Assembly: GCF_963666145.1 (NCBI RefSeq)
Contig: NZ_OY762614.1
Span: forward strand, 1,106,501 to 1,170,500
Direction of reading: 5' to 3'
Origin: an uncultured Desulfobacter sp.
Lineage (GTDB): Bacteria; Desulfobacterota; Desulfobacteria; Desulfobacterales; Desulfobacteraceae
Length of the DNA stretch: 64,000 nucleotides
Position numbers and translations under genes: made by a program. Shown in pieces: positions 34,297 to 41,953 of the stretch. Every line of letters starts with the position of its first letter. Position 1 is the stretch's first letter. Under the pieces are notes generated by a model. The model was given only the letters and a program-made list of their open reading frames with translations, was not told the DNA's origin and did not search any database.

Positions 34297-34759
34297 CATC
34301 TCCCTGACAACGCTCCAGGGCAACACCATTAGCATGGCAGATTTTAAAGGAAAGGTTTTACTGATTGTAAACACAGCAAGCAAATGCGGATTCACACCCC
34401 AGTTTACGGGGTTACAAACCCTTTATGAGACATACCGTGATAAGGGTTTTTCTATACTGGGATTTCCATGTAACCAGTTTGCAGGTCAGGAACCCGGTTC
34501 AGTGGAAGAGATCCACCAGGTATGTGCCATCAACTACGGCGTAACCTTTCCCATGTTCGAAAAAATCGATGTGAACGGTAAAAACACCCATCCGTTGTTT
34601 CGTCTTCTAAAAGAGAAACAACCCGGGTTGGTCGGAAAGGCGATTAAATGGAATTTTACTAAATTTCTCGTTGATCGCTTGGGAAACCCGGTGAAACGAT
34701 ATGCCCCAGTTACCAAACCGGAAAAAATAGCAAAAAACGTTGAACAGCTTCTAATTTAA
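34283..34759 (+). CDS. Glutathione peroxidase family protein (Cys type)
   Basis: A 158-residue thiol peroxidase of the GPx family. The peroxidatic cysteine is in NTASKCGFTPQFTGLQ (a TGC codon, so no selenocysteine), with GFPCNQFAGQEPGS and KWNFTKFLVDRLGNPVKRY completing the Cys-Gln-Trp-Asn catalytic set. The Cys in GFPCNQF is the likely resolving cysteine of thioredoxin-dependent bacterial GPx. I chose ATG 34283 (AAAGGA ten bases upstream) over the TTG at 34274. The start lies within the last codons of the uvsE remnant (14-base overlap), so it was probably once coupled to uvsE. It appears intact. Confidence 0.92.
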   Translation: MDIYDISLTTLQGNTISMADFKGKVLLIVNTASKCGFTPQFTGLQTLYETYRDKGFSILGFPCNQFAGQEPGSVEEIHQVCAINYGVTFPMFEKIDVNGKNTHPLFRLLKEKQPGLVGKAIKWNFTKFLVDRLGNPVKRYAPVTKPEKIAKNVEQLLI

Positions 34760-34891
34760 TCTGTTGTTTCCCAGGTTCGTCACACCCGAAAACAAGACAG
34801 TTGTGGTTCAAACGCTGTTTCAGCCTGACACAAAACCGTATCAGCAGACGTACTCTCCACGTCCTGGAATAATTTAATAACAAAACAAAAA

Positions 34892-34922
34892 AACGGCCAT
34901 AGCAAACTGCTGTGGCCGTTTT
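34892..34922. terminator. Bidirectional rho-independent terminator
   Basis: The stem AACGGCCATAGCA / TGCTGTGGCCGTT is flanked by an A-run on the left and TTCTT on the right. It lies between gpx and the convergent zinc-ribbon gene. Confidence 0.8.
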
Positions 34923-34976
34923 CTTGGAACATATTAACGCTGGGATATTTTTTAAATCCAATATCCCGGTCTGGTT

Positions 34977-35159
34977 TCAGTCGATTTCTTCAAACCCCAA
35001 ATCCATGCTCGCCAGGCACTCCGAGCATTCCATTGTGGCATTTTCAAGGTCAGGATATTTCTCTTTGATCTCTTCTTCGGTCATTGTTGATAAATGACTG
35101 CATCCGCACTGTGGACATATCCCTTTTATTCTGTGATTTTTTGACTCTTTATCAGCCAT
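34977..35159 (-). CDS. Small zinc-ribbon protein
   Basis: A 60-residue protein with two CxxC pairs, ICPQCGCSHL near residue 13 and MECSECLASM near residue 45, forming a probable zinc ribbon. The segment between them is acidic (TEEEIKEKYPDLENATM). AAGGAGAGAATA just before the ATG at 35159 decides this start over one 33 bases upstream. No function is known. It is intact within the decay zone and stands alone. Confidence 0.75.
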   Translation of the reverse strand: MADKESKNHRIKGICPQCGCSHLSTMTEEEIKEKYPDLENATMECSECLASMDLGFEEID

Positions 35160-35332
35160 TATTCTCTCCTTATAATTCAACGCGTTAATCAAGCGCTGGT
35201 CTAAACCGGTTTCAACCTACCCTGTGAAGATACAATACAAATTCTGTGCCATATGTTTTTTTCAAGGAATTGCTGAACCAGGCCATAGGCCACAAAGAAC
35301 GGAAAAAAACTCCCCTTACCCCAGGAATAAAC

Positions 35333-36211
35333 CTACACCTTGAACTGTTTCATCATATCGGAAAAGTCCTGGGCCATTTTGAATAATTCGTGTGCACTTG
35401 CACTGAGTTCCCGGCTCTCCCATCCGACATCAGCCGATACCTCTTCCACCCCCACAACTGACTGGGCAATTTCATCGGCCGCAATGGCACCCTGGGTGAC
35501 ATTCTCATTTACTTCGGTAATTTTTTCACTTACCGTTCCAATGCTTTGGGAAATCTCCTGGGCCACAACCGCAAACCCCTTACCGGCCTCTCCGGCTCTG
35601 GCAGCTTCAATTTTGGCATTCAATGCCAGCAACGACACCTGGGACGCCCTGTCGGAAGCGCTGGAACTGGAGGCATCCAACGTCTGGGCAATTTGATTCA
35701 TATGATTGGATGCGCCGGCAAGTTCTGTGGAATTGGCAACAACTTGCCGGATGGTGCCGCCAAGCTCTTTTGTAACAAAGTTAAGCCGGTTGAGAATATG
35801 GTTTATCTCATCTCCGGGGCCAATTTCATCAATATGGGTAAAGTCCTTATCACCGAGTCTGTCTGCAGTTGCCAGCACTCTGCCGACCTTTTTATTCACA
35901 AGTAAAACAAAAAGAAGCCAAATCAAAAAAATGGTGATCATCAACCCGGCCAAGGAAATTAAAACGCTTGTCTTTTCAGCCTTGGCGATCCCCTGTTGAA
36001 TCGGCACCATGGAAGAGAGCACCGAGATCCCCCCTCAACAGCCTGGGCCAGGCTTTTATTTTGGGCATCAAGCTGATCCATACCCAGACCTTTCTGATTC
36101 TTGACGTTGAACCACAGGGAAATACCCATGGACAGGATGACAACATCACTGACAGGAAGCATTATTTTGATCCATAGCCGGCTGTTAATCTTTTCAAAAA
36201 TAGGGGTTCAT
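35333..36211 (-). pseudogene. Methyl-accepting chemotaxis protein remnant
   Basis: The original start is the ATG at 36211, behind GAGGACAG. Its reading frame is broken at once by one extra base in a CCCC run (36203-36206), then continues as a first membrane helix (IMLPVSDVVILSMGISLWF). It breaks again at a run of six C (36029-36034 on the plus strand), then continues as a second helix (LAGLMITIFLIWLLFVLLV), a HAMP domain and NAKIEAARAGEAGKGFAVVAQEI. The periplasmic domain is only ~50 residues. The signalling domain lacks large parts on both sides of the hairpin tip. Intact family members have 500-700 residues, so this is a heavily shortened, frameshifted chemoreceptor. Confidence 0.85.
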
Positions 36212-36306
36212 TACGCTGTCCTCAATATAAATTAACGCGTTTGGGGCGTGCTATTGGCTTACATGGCTAATTGACGATGAAAATCAGACCGAAACGATTG
36301 AATGAA

Positions 36307-36762
36307 TTAATGGTCACCGCTGAATACCAGTGGTTCAAAGTCAAATTCGTCAACCCGTTCTTTGTCATGGCAAACAATACAATGTTCCATCGTTATATTC
36401 GCAATGATATCGTCCGGATCTTGTGTCTCGACGTGAACACTGCCGGGACCATGGCACACTTCACAACCAGGATTTTTTAATCCAGGGGTTTGATTTTCCG
36501 ATACGCCCCCCTGGCTTGCCGTAACCGGTGGTATGACACTGAAAACATTCAGCGTACTCCTGGGCTGTTAATTTTTTTCCATTTTTTTAATATTTAGAAA
36601 AGAGTGCGCCTTTTTGGAATGTTTCATAAAAGTGTCGTATTACTCCTGATGGCAGTCTATGCAGGCGTCAATGCCCACAAACTTTTTTTCCTCTGCAACA
36701 ACCGGCCAGGCGAAAGAAAAGAAAAAGGCCGTCATTACAGTGGCAATAAACGGAAAACGCAT
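36307..36762 (-). pseudogene. Tetraheme cytochrome c remnant
   Basis: From ATG 36762 (preceded by AGGAG) the minus strand encodes a signal peptide (MRFPFIATVMTAFFFSFAWP) and then FVGIDACIDCHQE, where an in-frame TAA (36640-36642) replaces what is probably a Tyr codon. Reading continues as YDTFMKHSKKAHSF. It shifts at a seven-base A run (T at 36572-36578) into QEYAECFQCHTTGYGKPGG, then shifts at a six-base run (36506-36511) into NPGCEVCHGPGSVHV and EHCIVCHDKERVDEF, and ends at 36307. Four CxxCH motifs mark a periplasmic multiheme cytochrome of the c554-like type common in sulfate reducers. Three disruptions make it non-functional as sequenced. Confidence 0.85.
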
Positions 36763-37126
36763 AGATTTCTCCTAAATTTTACAGCGATGTTTTCTGGACG
36801 AATGATAAAACTTAGGTTGACAGAATTGCATTCATATGCTCTGAATTTATCTTTAAATCAGAAAAATGGCAATCACATTTTTATATAAAAGTCGCTATGA
36901 TCTATATAACCGTTCAAACTTTCTTTCGCATTTGGCTGAGCCCGGGTGCCGGAACACTTCATAAATTCGTACCGGCTGATTTTTCGCCATGGGTGAGCTG
37001 AAACACATCAAACTGATGCCTGCCGGCATGCCGTCAGCATTGCCTATTCAGCGAATATATCCTATGGTGTAAATAAACATCCAGACAATAGCGATCATTC
37101 ACGGCATCAAAATAATTTTGGGGCGT
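36763..37126. other. Intergenic region upstream of sensor kinase
   Basis: About 360 bases between the divergent cytochrome remnant and the 37.1 kb kinase. No gene of convincing length, repeat or terminator was seen. It presumably holds the promoter of the kinase operon. Confidence 0.5.
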
Positions 37127-39664
37127 ATGAAAAAGACACCGTTCAATTTATTGTATATCGCGACCTTAAGCCTGCTCATTGCATTAAACACATTCACAAT
37201 CCATGCAGCCGAGCAAGGCAACGGTTACAGAAACCGTATCGATCCGCTTCAATCTGCAAGCGAATTGGATTATCCGCCTTTTTCCATCATAAAGCCGGAC
37301 GGCTCACCGGACGGTTTTTCCGTCCAGTTGTTAAACGAAGTCACAAAAGCCGTCGGACTGAAAGTCAGATTTAAAATCGGGCCGTGGCATGAAATCAAAC
37401 AGGCCCTTATTGACGGTAGAATAGATGTTCTTCCCCTTGTTTCGTACTCCAAAGAACGGGATAAGTTCCTTGACTTTACGGCACCATACCTGCGAATGCA
37501 CGGCACCATTTTTGTCCGTAAGGGAGAGGACGCAATCCATGATGAGGCTGACTTACAAAACAAGGAAGTCATTGTCATGGAAGGTGATACAGCCCACGAA
37601 TATGCGGTTAAAAACCATCTGACCTCCCGGTTGATACTAACCCCGACCTTTGAAGAGGCCATGCAGTTGTTATCTTCGGGAAAACACGATGCAGTGATAA
37701 TCCAGCAGCTGGTGGGATACCAAATTCTTCGACAACTCAATATAGACAATGTGGTGGACATCGAAAGCGCAAGGGAGCAAAGCCTGAAGCCCGCAGCCAA
37801 GCCAATATCCGGGTTTGAACAAAAATTTTGTATCGCTGTTCAGGAGGGGAACCGGGAATTGTTGGAATTGCTCAATGAAGGCCTGACAATAACCATTGCA
37901 AATGGAACCTATGAAGCCTTGTACGAAGAATGGTTCGGACCGATACTGCCAAACCCCGAAATCTCTTTACAAGAAATTTTAAGATACCTTGCTTATATTT
38001 TGGTCCCCATTCTGGTTATAGGCGTGCTTTTGATGGTCTGGTTGTTGCGAAGACAGGTCGCAAGGAAAACCCAAGAGTTGTCTTTGGCCAATACAAAGCT
38101 GGCCGAAAGCCAGGAAAGATCCGCCCTTGCAATGGAATTTGCCAATGACGGCCTGTTTGATTGGAATCTGGAAACCGGAGAGATCTACCATTCTGCAGTC
38201 TGGAAACGCCTGCTGGGTTATGAAGAGCATGAACTGCCCAATGACCTTTCTATTTGGGAACAATTAACATCTCCCGAGGATTTTAAACGCATCCAGAAGA
38301 TGCAAAAGGAACTGATCAAAAGAGAGAGGGATCACTTTGAAATCGAATTTAAAATGAAACACAAAAAAGGGCACTGGGTCGATATTTTAAGTCGTGCAAA
38401 TGCCGTTTTCGATGAAGAGGGAAAGGCGGTAAGGCTTGTTGGGACACATATGGATATCACCGAGCGAAAAAAAGCGGAACACGCCCTCAAAAAATCGCTG
38501 GAGGAAAAAATAAGGCTGGAGACCGCATTGAACCAGGCCCACAAAATGGAATCCATTGGGAGCCTTGCCGGCGGCATTGCCCATGATTTCAATAATATTT
38601 TATTTCCCATTGTCGGCATGTCGGAATTGCTTCTCGAAGATCTTGAACCTGACAGTGTTTTAAGAGAAAACGTAGAGGAAATCCTAAAGGCGGGGAAAAG
38701 GGGCAGCGAGCTGGTTAACCAGATTCTTGCTTTCAGCAGACAGTCCGAGCATAAAATGATTCCCACCCGGATCCAGAATATTCTCAAAGAAGTTCTCAAA
38801 CTCTCCAGATCGACCATTCCTGCCTACGTTGAAATTGATCAGGAGATCCAGCAGGACTGCGGTATGGTCATGGCAGATCCAACCCAGATTCATCAAGTGG
38901 GGATGAATATCATTACCAATGCCTACCATGCGGTGTCGGAGAAAGGGGGAAGGATATCTGTTTCACTAAAACAGATCAACCTATCGCCTTCAAGCCCGGA
39001 TCGGCTAAATATTGGAGCCGGAGCCTATGCGCTGTTATCCATTTCAGATAACGGGCACGGCATGCCCCAAGAGCTGATCGCCAAAATTTTTGAACCGTAC
39101 TTTACAACAAAAGAACAGGGTAAAGGAACCGGTCTTGGGCTATCCGTTGTTTACGGCATTGTCAAAGATCACAAAGGAACCATAAAAGTTGACAGTGAAA
39201 TCGGTAAGGGTACAACATTCAATATTTATCTGCCGTTAATAAAGCAATCAGGCCAGGTTGAATTCATCGACGAACCAGAAGAGCTCATAGGCGGAGAAGG
39301 ACATATCCTACTGGTTGATGATGAGATGCCCATTTTAAAACTGGGTTCGCAAATGCTTGAAAGGATGGGATATAAGGTCACAACATATCAAAACAGCGTT
39401 GATGCCTTATCAACCTTTAAAGCCGCTCCCGGATCATTTGACCTGGTTATTTCGGATATGGCCATGCCCAATATGGCCGGAGATGAGCTTGCAGCGGAAC
39501 TTAAATCCCTAAGACCTGACATTCCGATCATCATCTGCACAGGATTCAGCGACAGAGTTGACAACGAAAAAGCCGAGGCGATAGGCATCGGCGGTTTACT
39601 GGCAAAGCCCCTATCCAGATCCGCCATGCTCAAAAAAGTTCGGGAGGTTCTGGAAAGAAGGTAA
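37127..39664 (+). CDS. Hybrid histidine kinase with fused solute-binding sensor domain, PAS and receiver
   Basis: The 845-residue protein has, in order: a signal peptide or membrane helix (~8-24), a periplasmic SBP_bac_3-type solute-binding domain (~40-275; DYPPFSIIKPDGSPDGFSVQ, VLPLVSYSKERDKFLDFTAPY), a membrane helix (~287-308), a PAS domain (~340-450, ending VGTHMDITERKKAE), HisKA with GGIAHDFNNIL (His486), an ATPase domain (GTGLGLSVVYGIVKDH) and a C-terminal receiver with Asp777 in VISDMAMPNMAG. It should detect an amino-acid-like or small polar ligand in the periplasm, as in the BvgS/EvgS architecture. ATG 37127 is preferred over the TTG nine bases upstream. It is the first gene of a three-gene phosphorelay operon. 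Confidence 0.92.
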   Translation: MKKTPFNLLYIATLSLLIALNTFTIHAAEQGNGYRNRIDPLQSASELDYPPFSIIKPDGSPDGFSVQLLNEVTKAVGLKVRFKIGPWHEIKQALIDGRIDVLPLVSYSKERDKFLDFTAPYLRMHGTIFVRKGEDAIHDEADLQNKEVIVMEGDTAHEYAVKNHLTSRLILTPTFEEAMQLLSSGKHDAVIIQQLVGYQILRQLNIDNVVDIESAREQSLKPAAKPISGFEQKFCIAVQEGNRELLELLNEGLTITIANGTYEALYEEWFGPILPNPEISLQEILRYLAYILVPILVIGVLLMVWLLRRQVARKTQELSLANTKLAESQERSALAMEFANDGLFDWNLETGEIYHSAVWKRLLGYEEHELPNDLSIWEQLTSPEDFKRIQKMQKELIKRERDHFEIEFKMKHKKGHWVDILSRANAVFDEEGKAVRLVGTHMDITERKKAEHALKKSLEEKIRLETALNQAHKMESIGSLAGGIAHDFNNILFPIVGMSELLLEDLEPDSVLRENVEEILKAGKRGSELVNQILAFSRQSEHKMIPTRIQNILKEVLKLSRSTIPAYVEIDQEIQQDCGMVMADPTQIHQVGMNIITNAYHAVSEKGGRISVSLKQINLSPSSPDRLNIGAGAYALLSISDNGHGMPQELIAKIFEPYFTTKEQGKGTGLGLSVVYGIVKDHKGTIKVDSEIGKGTTFNIYLPLIKQSGQVEFIDEPEELIGGEGHILLVDDEMPILKLGSQMLERMGYKVTTYQNSVDALSTFKAAPGSFDLVISDMAMPNMAGDELAAELKSLRPDIPIIICTGFSDRVDNEKAEAIGIGGLLAKPLSRSAMLKKVREVLERR

Positions 39665-39667
39665 TAT

Positions 39668-41164
39668 ATGGGAAAACAAACACCGGAAAAACGATTGGCT
39701 GGCATGATAGATAATCTTCAAACTACGTCTATCATCGACCATGCGCTGATTAAAAAGATGAAGGATGCGGTTGAGGTCTTTTCAAGCAGAGGAAAAGAGC
39801 TGGATGCCCTGATGAACGGGGCCAAAACAGTCCTGCGGCAGGAAGGCTTTCTGGAATCGGCCAGGGCTATTTTTGACTATTGCAAAGATCTCATCGGCGC
39901 CACCTCAGGCTACGTGGCACTTTTAAGTGACAGTGGTGAAGAAAATGAAGTCCTGTTTTTGGAAGCAGGCGGCCTGCCATGCGATGTTGACCCGGATCTG
40001 CCCATGCCCATCAGGGGATTGCGCGCCCAGGCATATCAGACCAACAGCACCGTCTACCATAACGATTTTATGAACAGTGAGTGGGTTGATTTTATGCCCG
40101 GCGGCCATGTGGTACTCAACAACGTCATGTTTGCCCCCCTTGTCATTGAAGGCAAAACCGTGGGAATTATGGGTCTTGCCAATAAAATGGGCGCGTTCAC
40201 CGACAATGATGCAAAAATGGCATCGGGATTTGGGGAGTTGGCCGCCATTGCCCTGCAGAACAGCAGAAACATGGATCAGAGAATAACTGCAGAAAAAGAA
40301 CGGGAACGCGTCATTCAAGAACTAAATCAAGCCATTGAAAAAACCCGGATGCGAAAATCAGAGCTTGAAACCGCCTATGCAAAACTCACCCGGATGCAGA
40401 CTGAGCTGGTGGAAAGCAAAAAAATGGCGGCCCTGGGAAATCTGATCGGCGGCATTGCCCATGAGATCAACACGCCTGTGGGGGTCAGCATAACCAGTAT
40501 TTCAGCGCTGCTGAGAAAAATTGAGGATTCGGAAAAAGCCCTGGTGGAAAATCAGCTCAGCCCTGAAGAAACCGCAGACTTGATTGACTATGTCAACCAG
40601 TCTGGGAATCTTGTTTTAAAAAATCTTAAGAGAATTGTAGCCCTTGTAAAGTCTTTTAAAAAAATATCGGCGGACACCAGCGGCCACGAATTAAAGCGAA
40701 TAAATCTCAACACCTATCTGAACGAAATTTTAAACACCATGCTGCCCAAGCTTGATCGCAAAAAGATAAACATTCAAATTGTCTGCGATGAGACACTTGA
40801 ACTCACCACGTATCCCGAAGCGCTTGCCCAGATCATCATTAACCTGATCATGAATTCGGTCATTCACGGGTTTTCAGACACAAACCAAGGCAATATATCC
40901 ATTGCGGCAGATCTTGATTCCAACCATCTGAACATTAAGTTTCAGGATGACGGTAAGGGCATTGCCCAAAGCCTGCTGCCCAAAATTTTTGATCCGTTTG
41001 TAACATCAAGCAAGCAAAAAGGGTTCGGGCTGGGCCTCCACATCGTTTACAACCTGGTAAAACAAACCTTTGACGGCTCAATACGTTGTGAATCCACCGA
41101 AGGCTGTGGCACCACATTTTTTGTATCACTTTGCACCGGATCAGGAGAGATGAGTGGAAACTAA
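39668..41164 (+). CDS. Cytoplasmic GAF-domain histidine kinase
   Basis: The 498-residue kinase has no membrane helix. It shows an N-terminal helical region, a GAF domain (~65-205; SGYVALLSDSGEENEVLFLE, FAPLVIEGKTVGIMGLANK), a coiled coil, a HisKA-like region with KKMAALGNLIGGIAHEINTP (His265), and an ATPase domain (NLIMNSVIHGFS, DDGKGI, GFGLGLHIVYNL). The GAF ligand is unknown. The start codon lies three bases after the stop of the hybrid kinase, and the end overlaps the response regulator by 11 bases, so the three are almost certainly one operon and one signalling chain. Confidence 0.9.
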   Translation: MGKQTPEKRLAGMIDNLQTTSIIDHALIKKMKDAVEVFSSRGKELDALMNGAKTVLRQEGFLESARAIFDYCKDLIGATSGYVALLSDSGEENEVLFLEAGGLPCDVDPDLPMPIRGLRAQAYQTNSTVYHNDFMNSEWVDFMPGGHVVLNNVMFAPLVIEGKTVGIMGLANKMGAFTDNDAKMASGFGELAAIALQNSRNMDQRITAEKERERVIQELNQAIEKTRMRKSELETAYAKLTRMQTELVESKKMAALGNLIGGIAHEINTPVGVSITSISALLRKIEDSEKALVENQLSPEETADLIDYVNQSGNLVLKNLKRIVALVKSFKKISADTSGHELKRINLNTYLNEILNTMLPKLDRKKINIQIVCDETLELTTYPEALAQIIINLIMNSVIHGFSDTNQGNISIAADLDSNHLNIKFQDDGKGIAQSLLPKIFDPFVTSSKQKGFGLGLHIVYNLVKQTFDGSIRCESTEGCGTTFFVSLCTGSGEMSGN

Positions 41165-41879
41165 GGTGGCCATACCCTATGACAGGTGGAAAATTTTAGT
41201 GGTTGACGATGAAGAGGATGTTCATGAAGTAACCCAGCTGGCGTGCGACGGCATCCTTTTTGAAGACAAACCCATTCAACTGCTGAATGCCTATCGCGCA
41301 GAACAGGCCAGACAGATGCTTAAAACCCATGACGACGTGGCATTGATATTAATGGATGTGGTCATGGAAACAGACGATGCCGGGCTCGTCCTGGTGCGGT
41401 ATATCCGGCAGGAACTTGGCAATTTGGGTGTACAGATTATTCTCAGAACGGGTTATCCGGGCAAAGCCCCTGAACGGCAAGTGGTAAGGGATTACGGCAT
41501 CAGCGACTACTGGGAAAAAACGGATCTCACCGCAGATAAACTTCACACCCTGGTAATTTCAGGGTTACGCGCCCACCAAAAATACATCACCCTCCTGGCC
41601 TATTTAAAACAGCTTAAAGAAGAAATTTCACGACGGGAAAAAATTGAGCGGGAAAAAGACCGTCTCATTGAAGAACTAAAAGAGGCCGCCGCTAAAATCA
41701 AACGGTTGACAGGTCTTTTGCCCGTTTGCAGCCATTGTAAAAAAATCAGGGACAATGACGGGAAATGGAACCAACTCGAAAGCTATATTTATAAACATAC
41801 CGAAGCCGATGTCAGCAACAGCGTGTGTCCGGAATGTGCCAAAAAATATTACCCGGACTATGACATTTATGAGGAATGA
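41154..41879 (+). CDS. Response regulator with C-terminal CxxC/CxxC module
   Basis: Residues ~12-135 are a divergent receiver (ILVVDDEEDVHEV, phosphoacceptor Asp68 in LILMDVVMETDDA, switch Thr in LRTGYPGKAPE, conserved Lys replaced around DYWEKTDL). It is followed by a coiled coil (~155-190) and a C-terminal cysteine module (LLPVCSHCKKIRDNDGKWN; SVCPECAKKYYPDYD) that probably binds zinc. No DNA-binding or cyclic-nucleotide output is present. The start is GTG at 41154 behind AGGAGAG and overlaps the upstream kinase by 11 bases. Likely the terminal or intermediate receiver of the operon's phosphorelay; the cysteine module may be the protein-interaction output. Confidence 0.88.
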   Translation: METKVAIPYDRWKILVVDDEEDVHEVTQLACDGILFEDKPIQLLNAYRAEQARQMLKTHDDVALILMDVVMETDDAGLVLVRYIRQELGNLGVQIILRTGYPGKAPERQVVRDYGISDYWEKTDLTADKLHTLVISGLRAHQKYITLLAYLKQLKEEISRREKIEREKDRLIEELKEAAAKIKRLTGLLPVCSHCKKIRDNDGKWNQLESYIYKHTEADVSNSVCPECAKKYYPDYDIYEE

Positions 41880-41906
41880 GCTATCAGCTCATGGCTGATA
41901 GCTCAT
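41876..41906. terminator. Perfect hairpin overlapping stop codon
   Basis: A perfect 13-bp stem ATGAGCTATCAGC / GCTGATAGCTCAT with a 5-nt loop includes the TGA stop of the response regulator gene. There is no T-run. It may act as a transcript end or stability element between convergent operons. Confidence 0.55.
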
Positions 41907-41953
41907 TGGTATGGATTCCGCAGGCTTTCTTGTCGAAGGCTCCTGTGCGTTGT

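Noticed and set aside
34283..34759. Selenocysteine version of glutathione peroxidase
   Set aside because: The active-site codon is TGC (Cys) and no in-frame TGA or SECIS-like element is needed.
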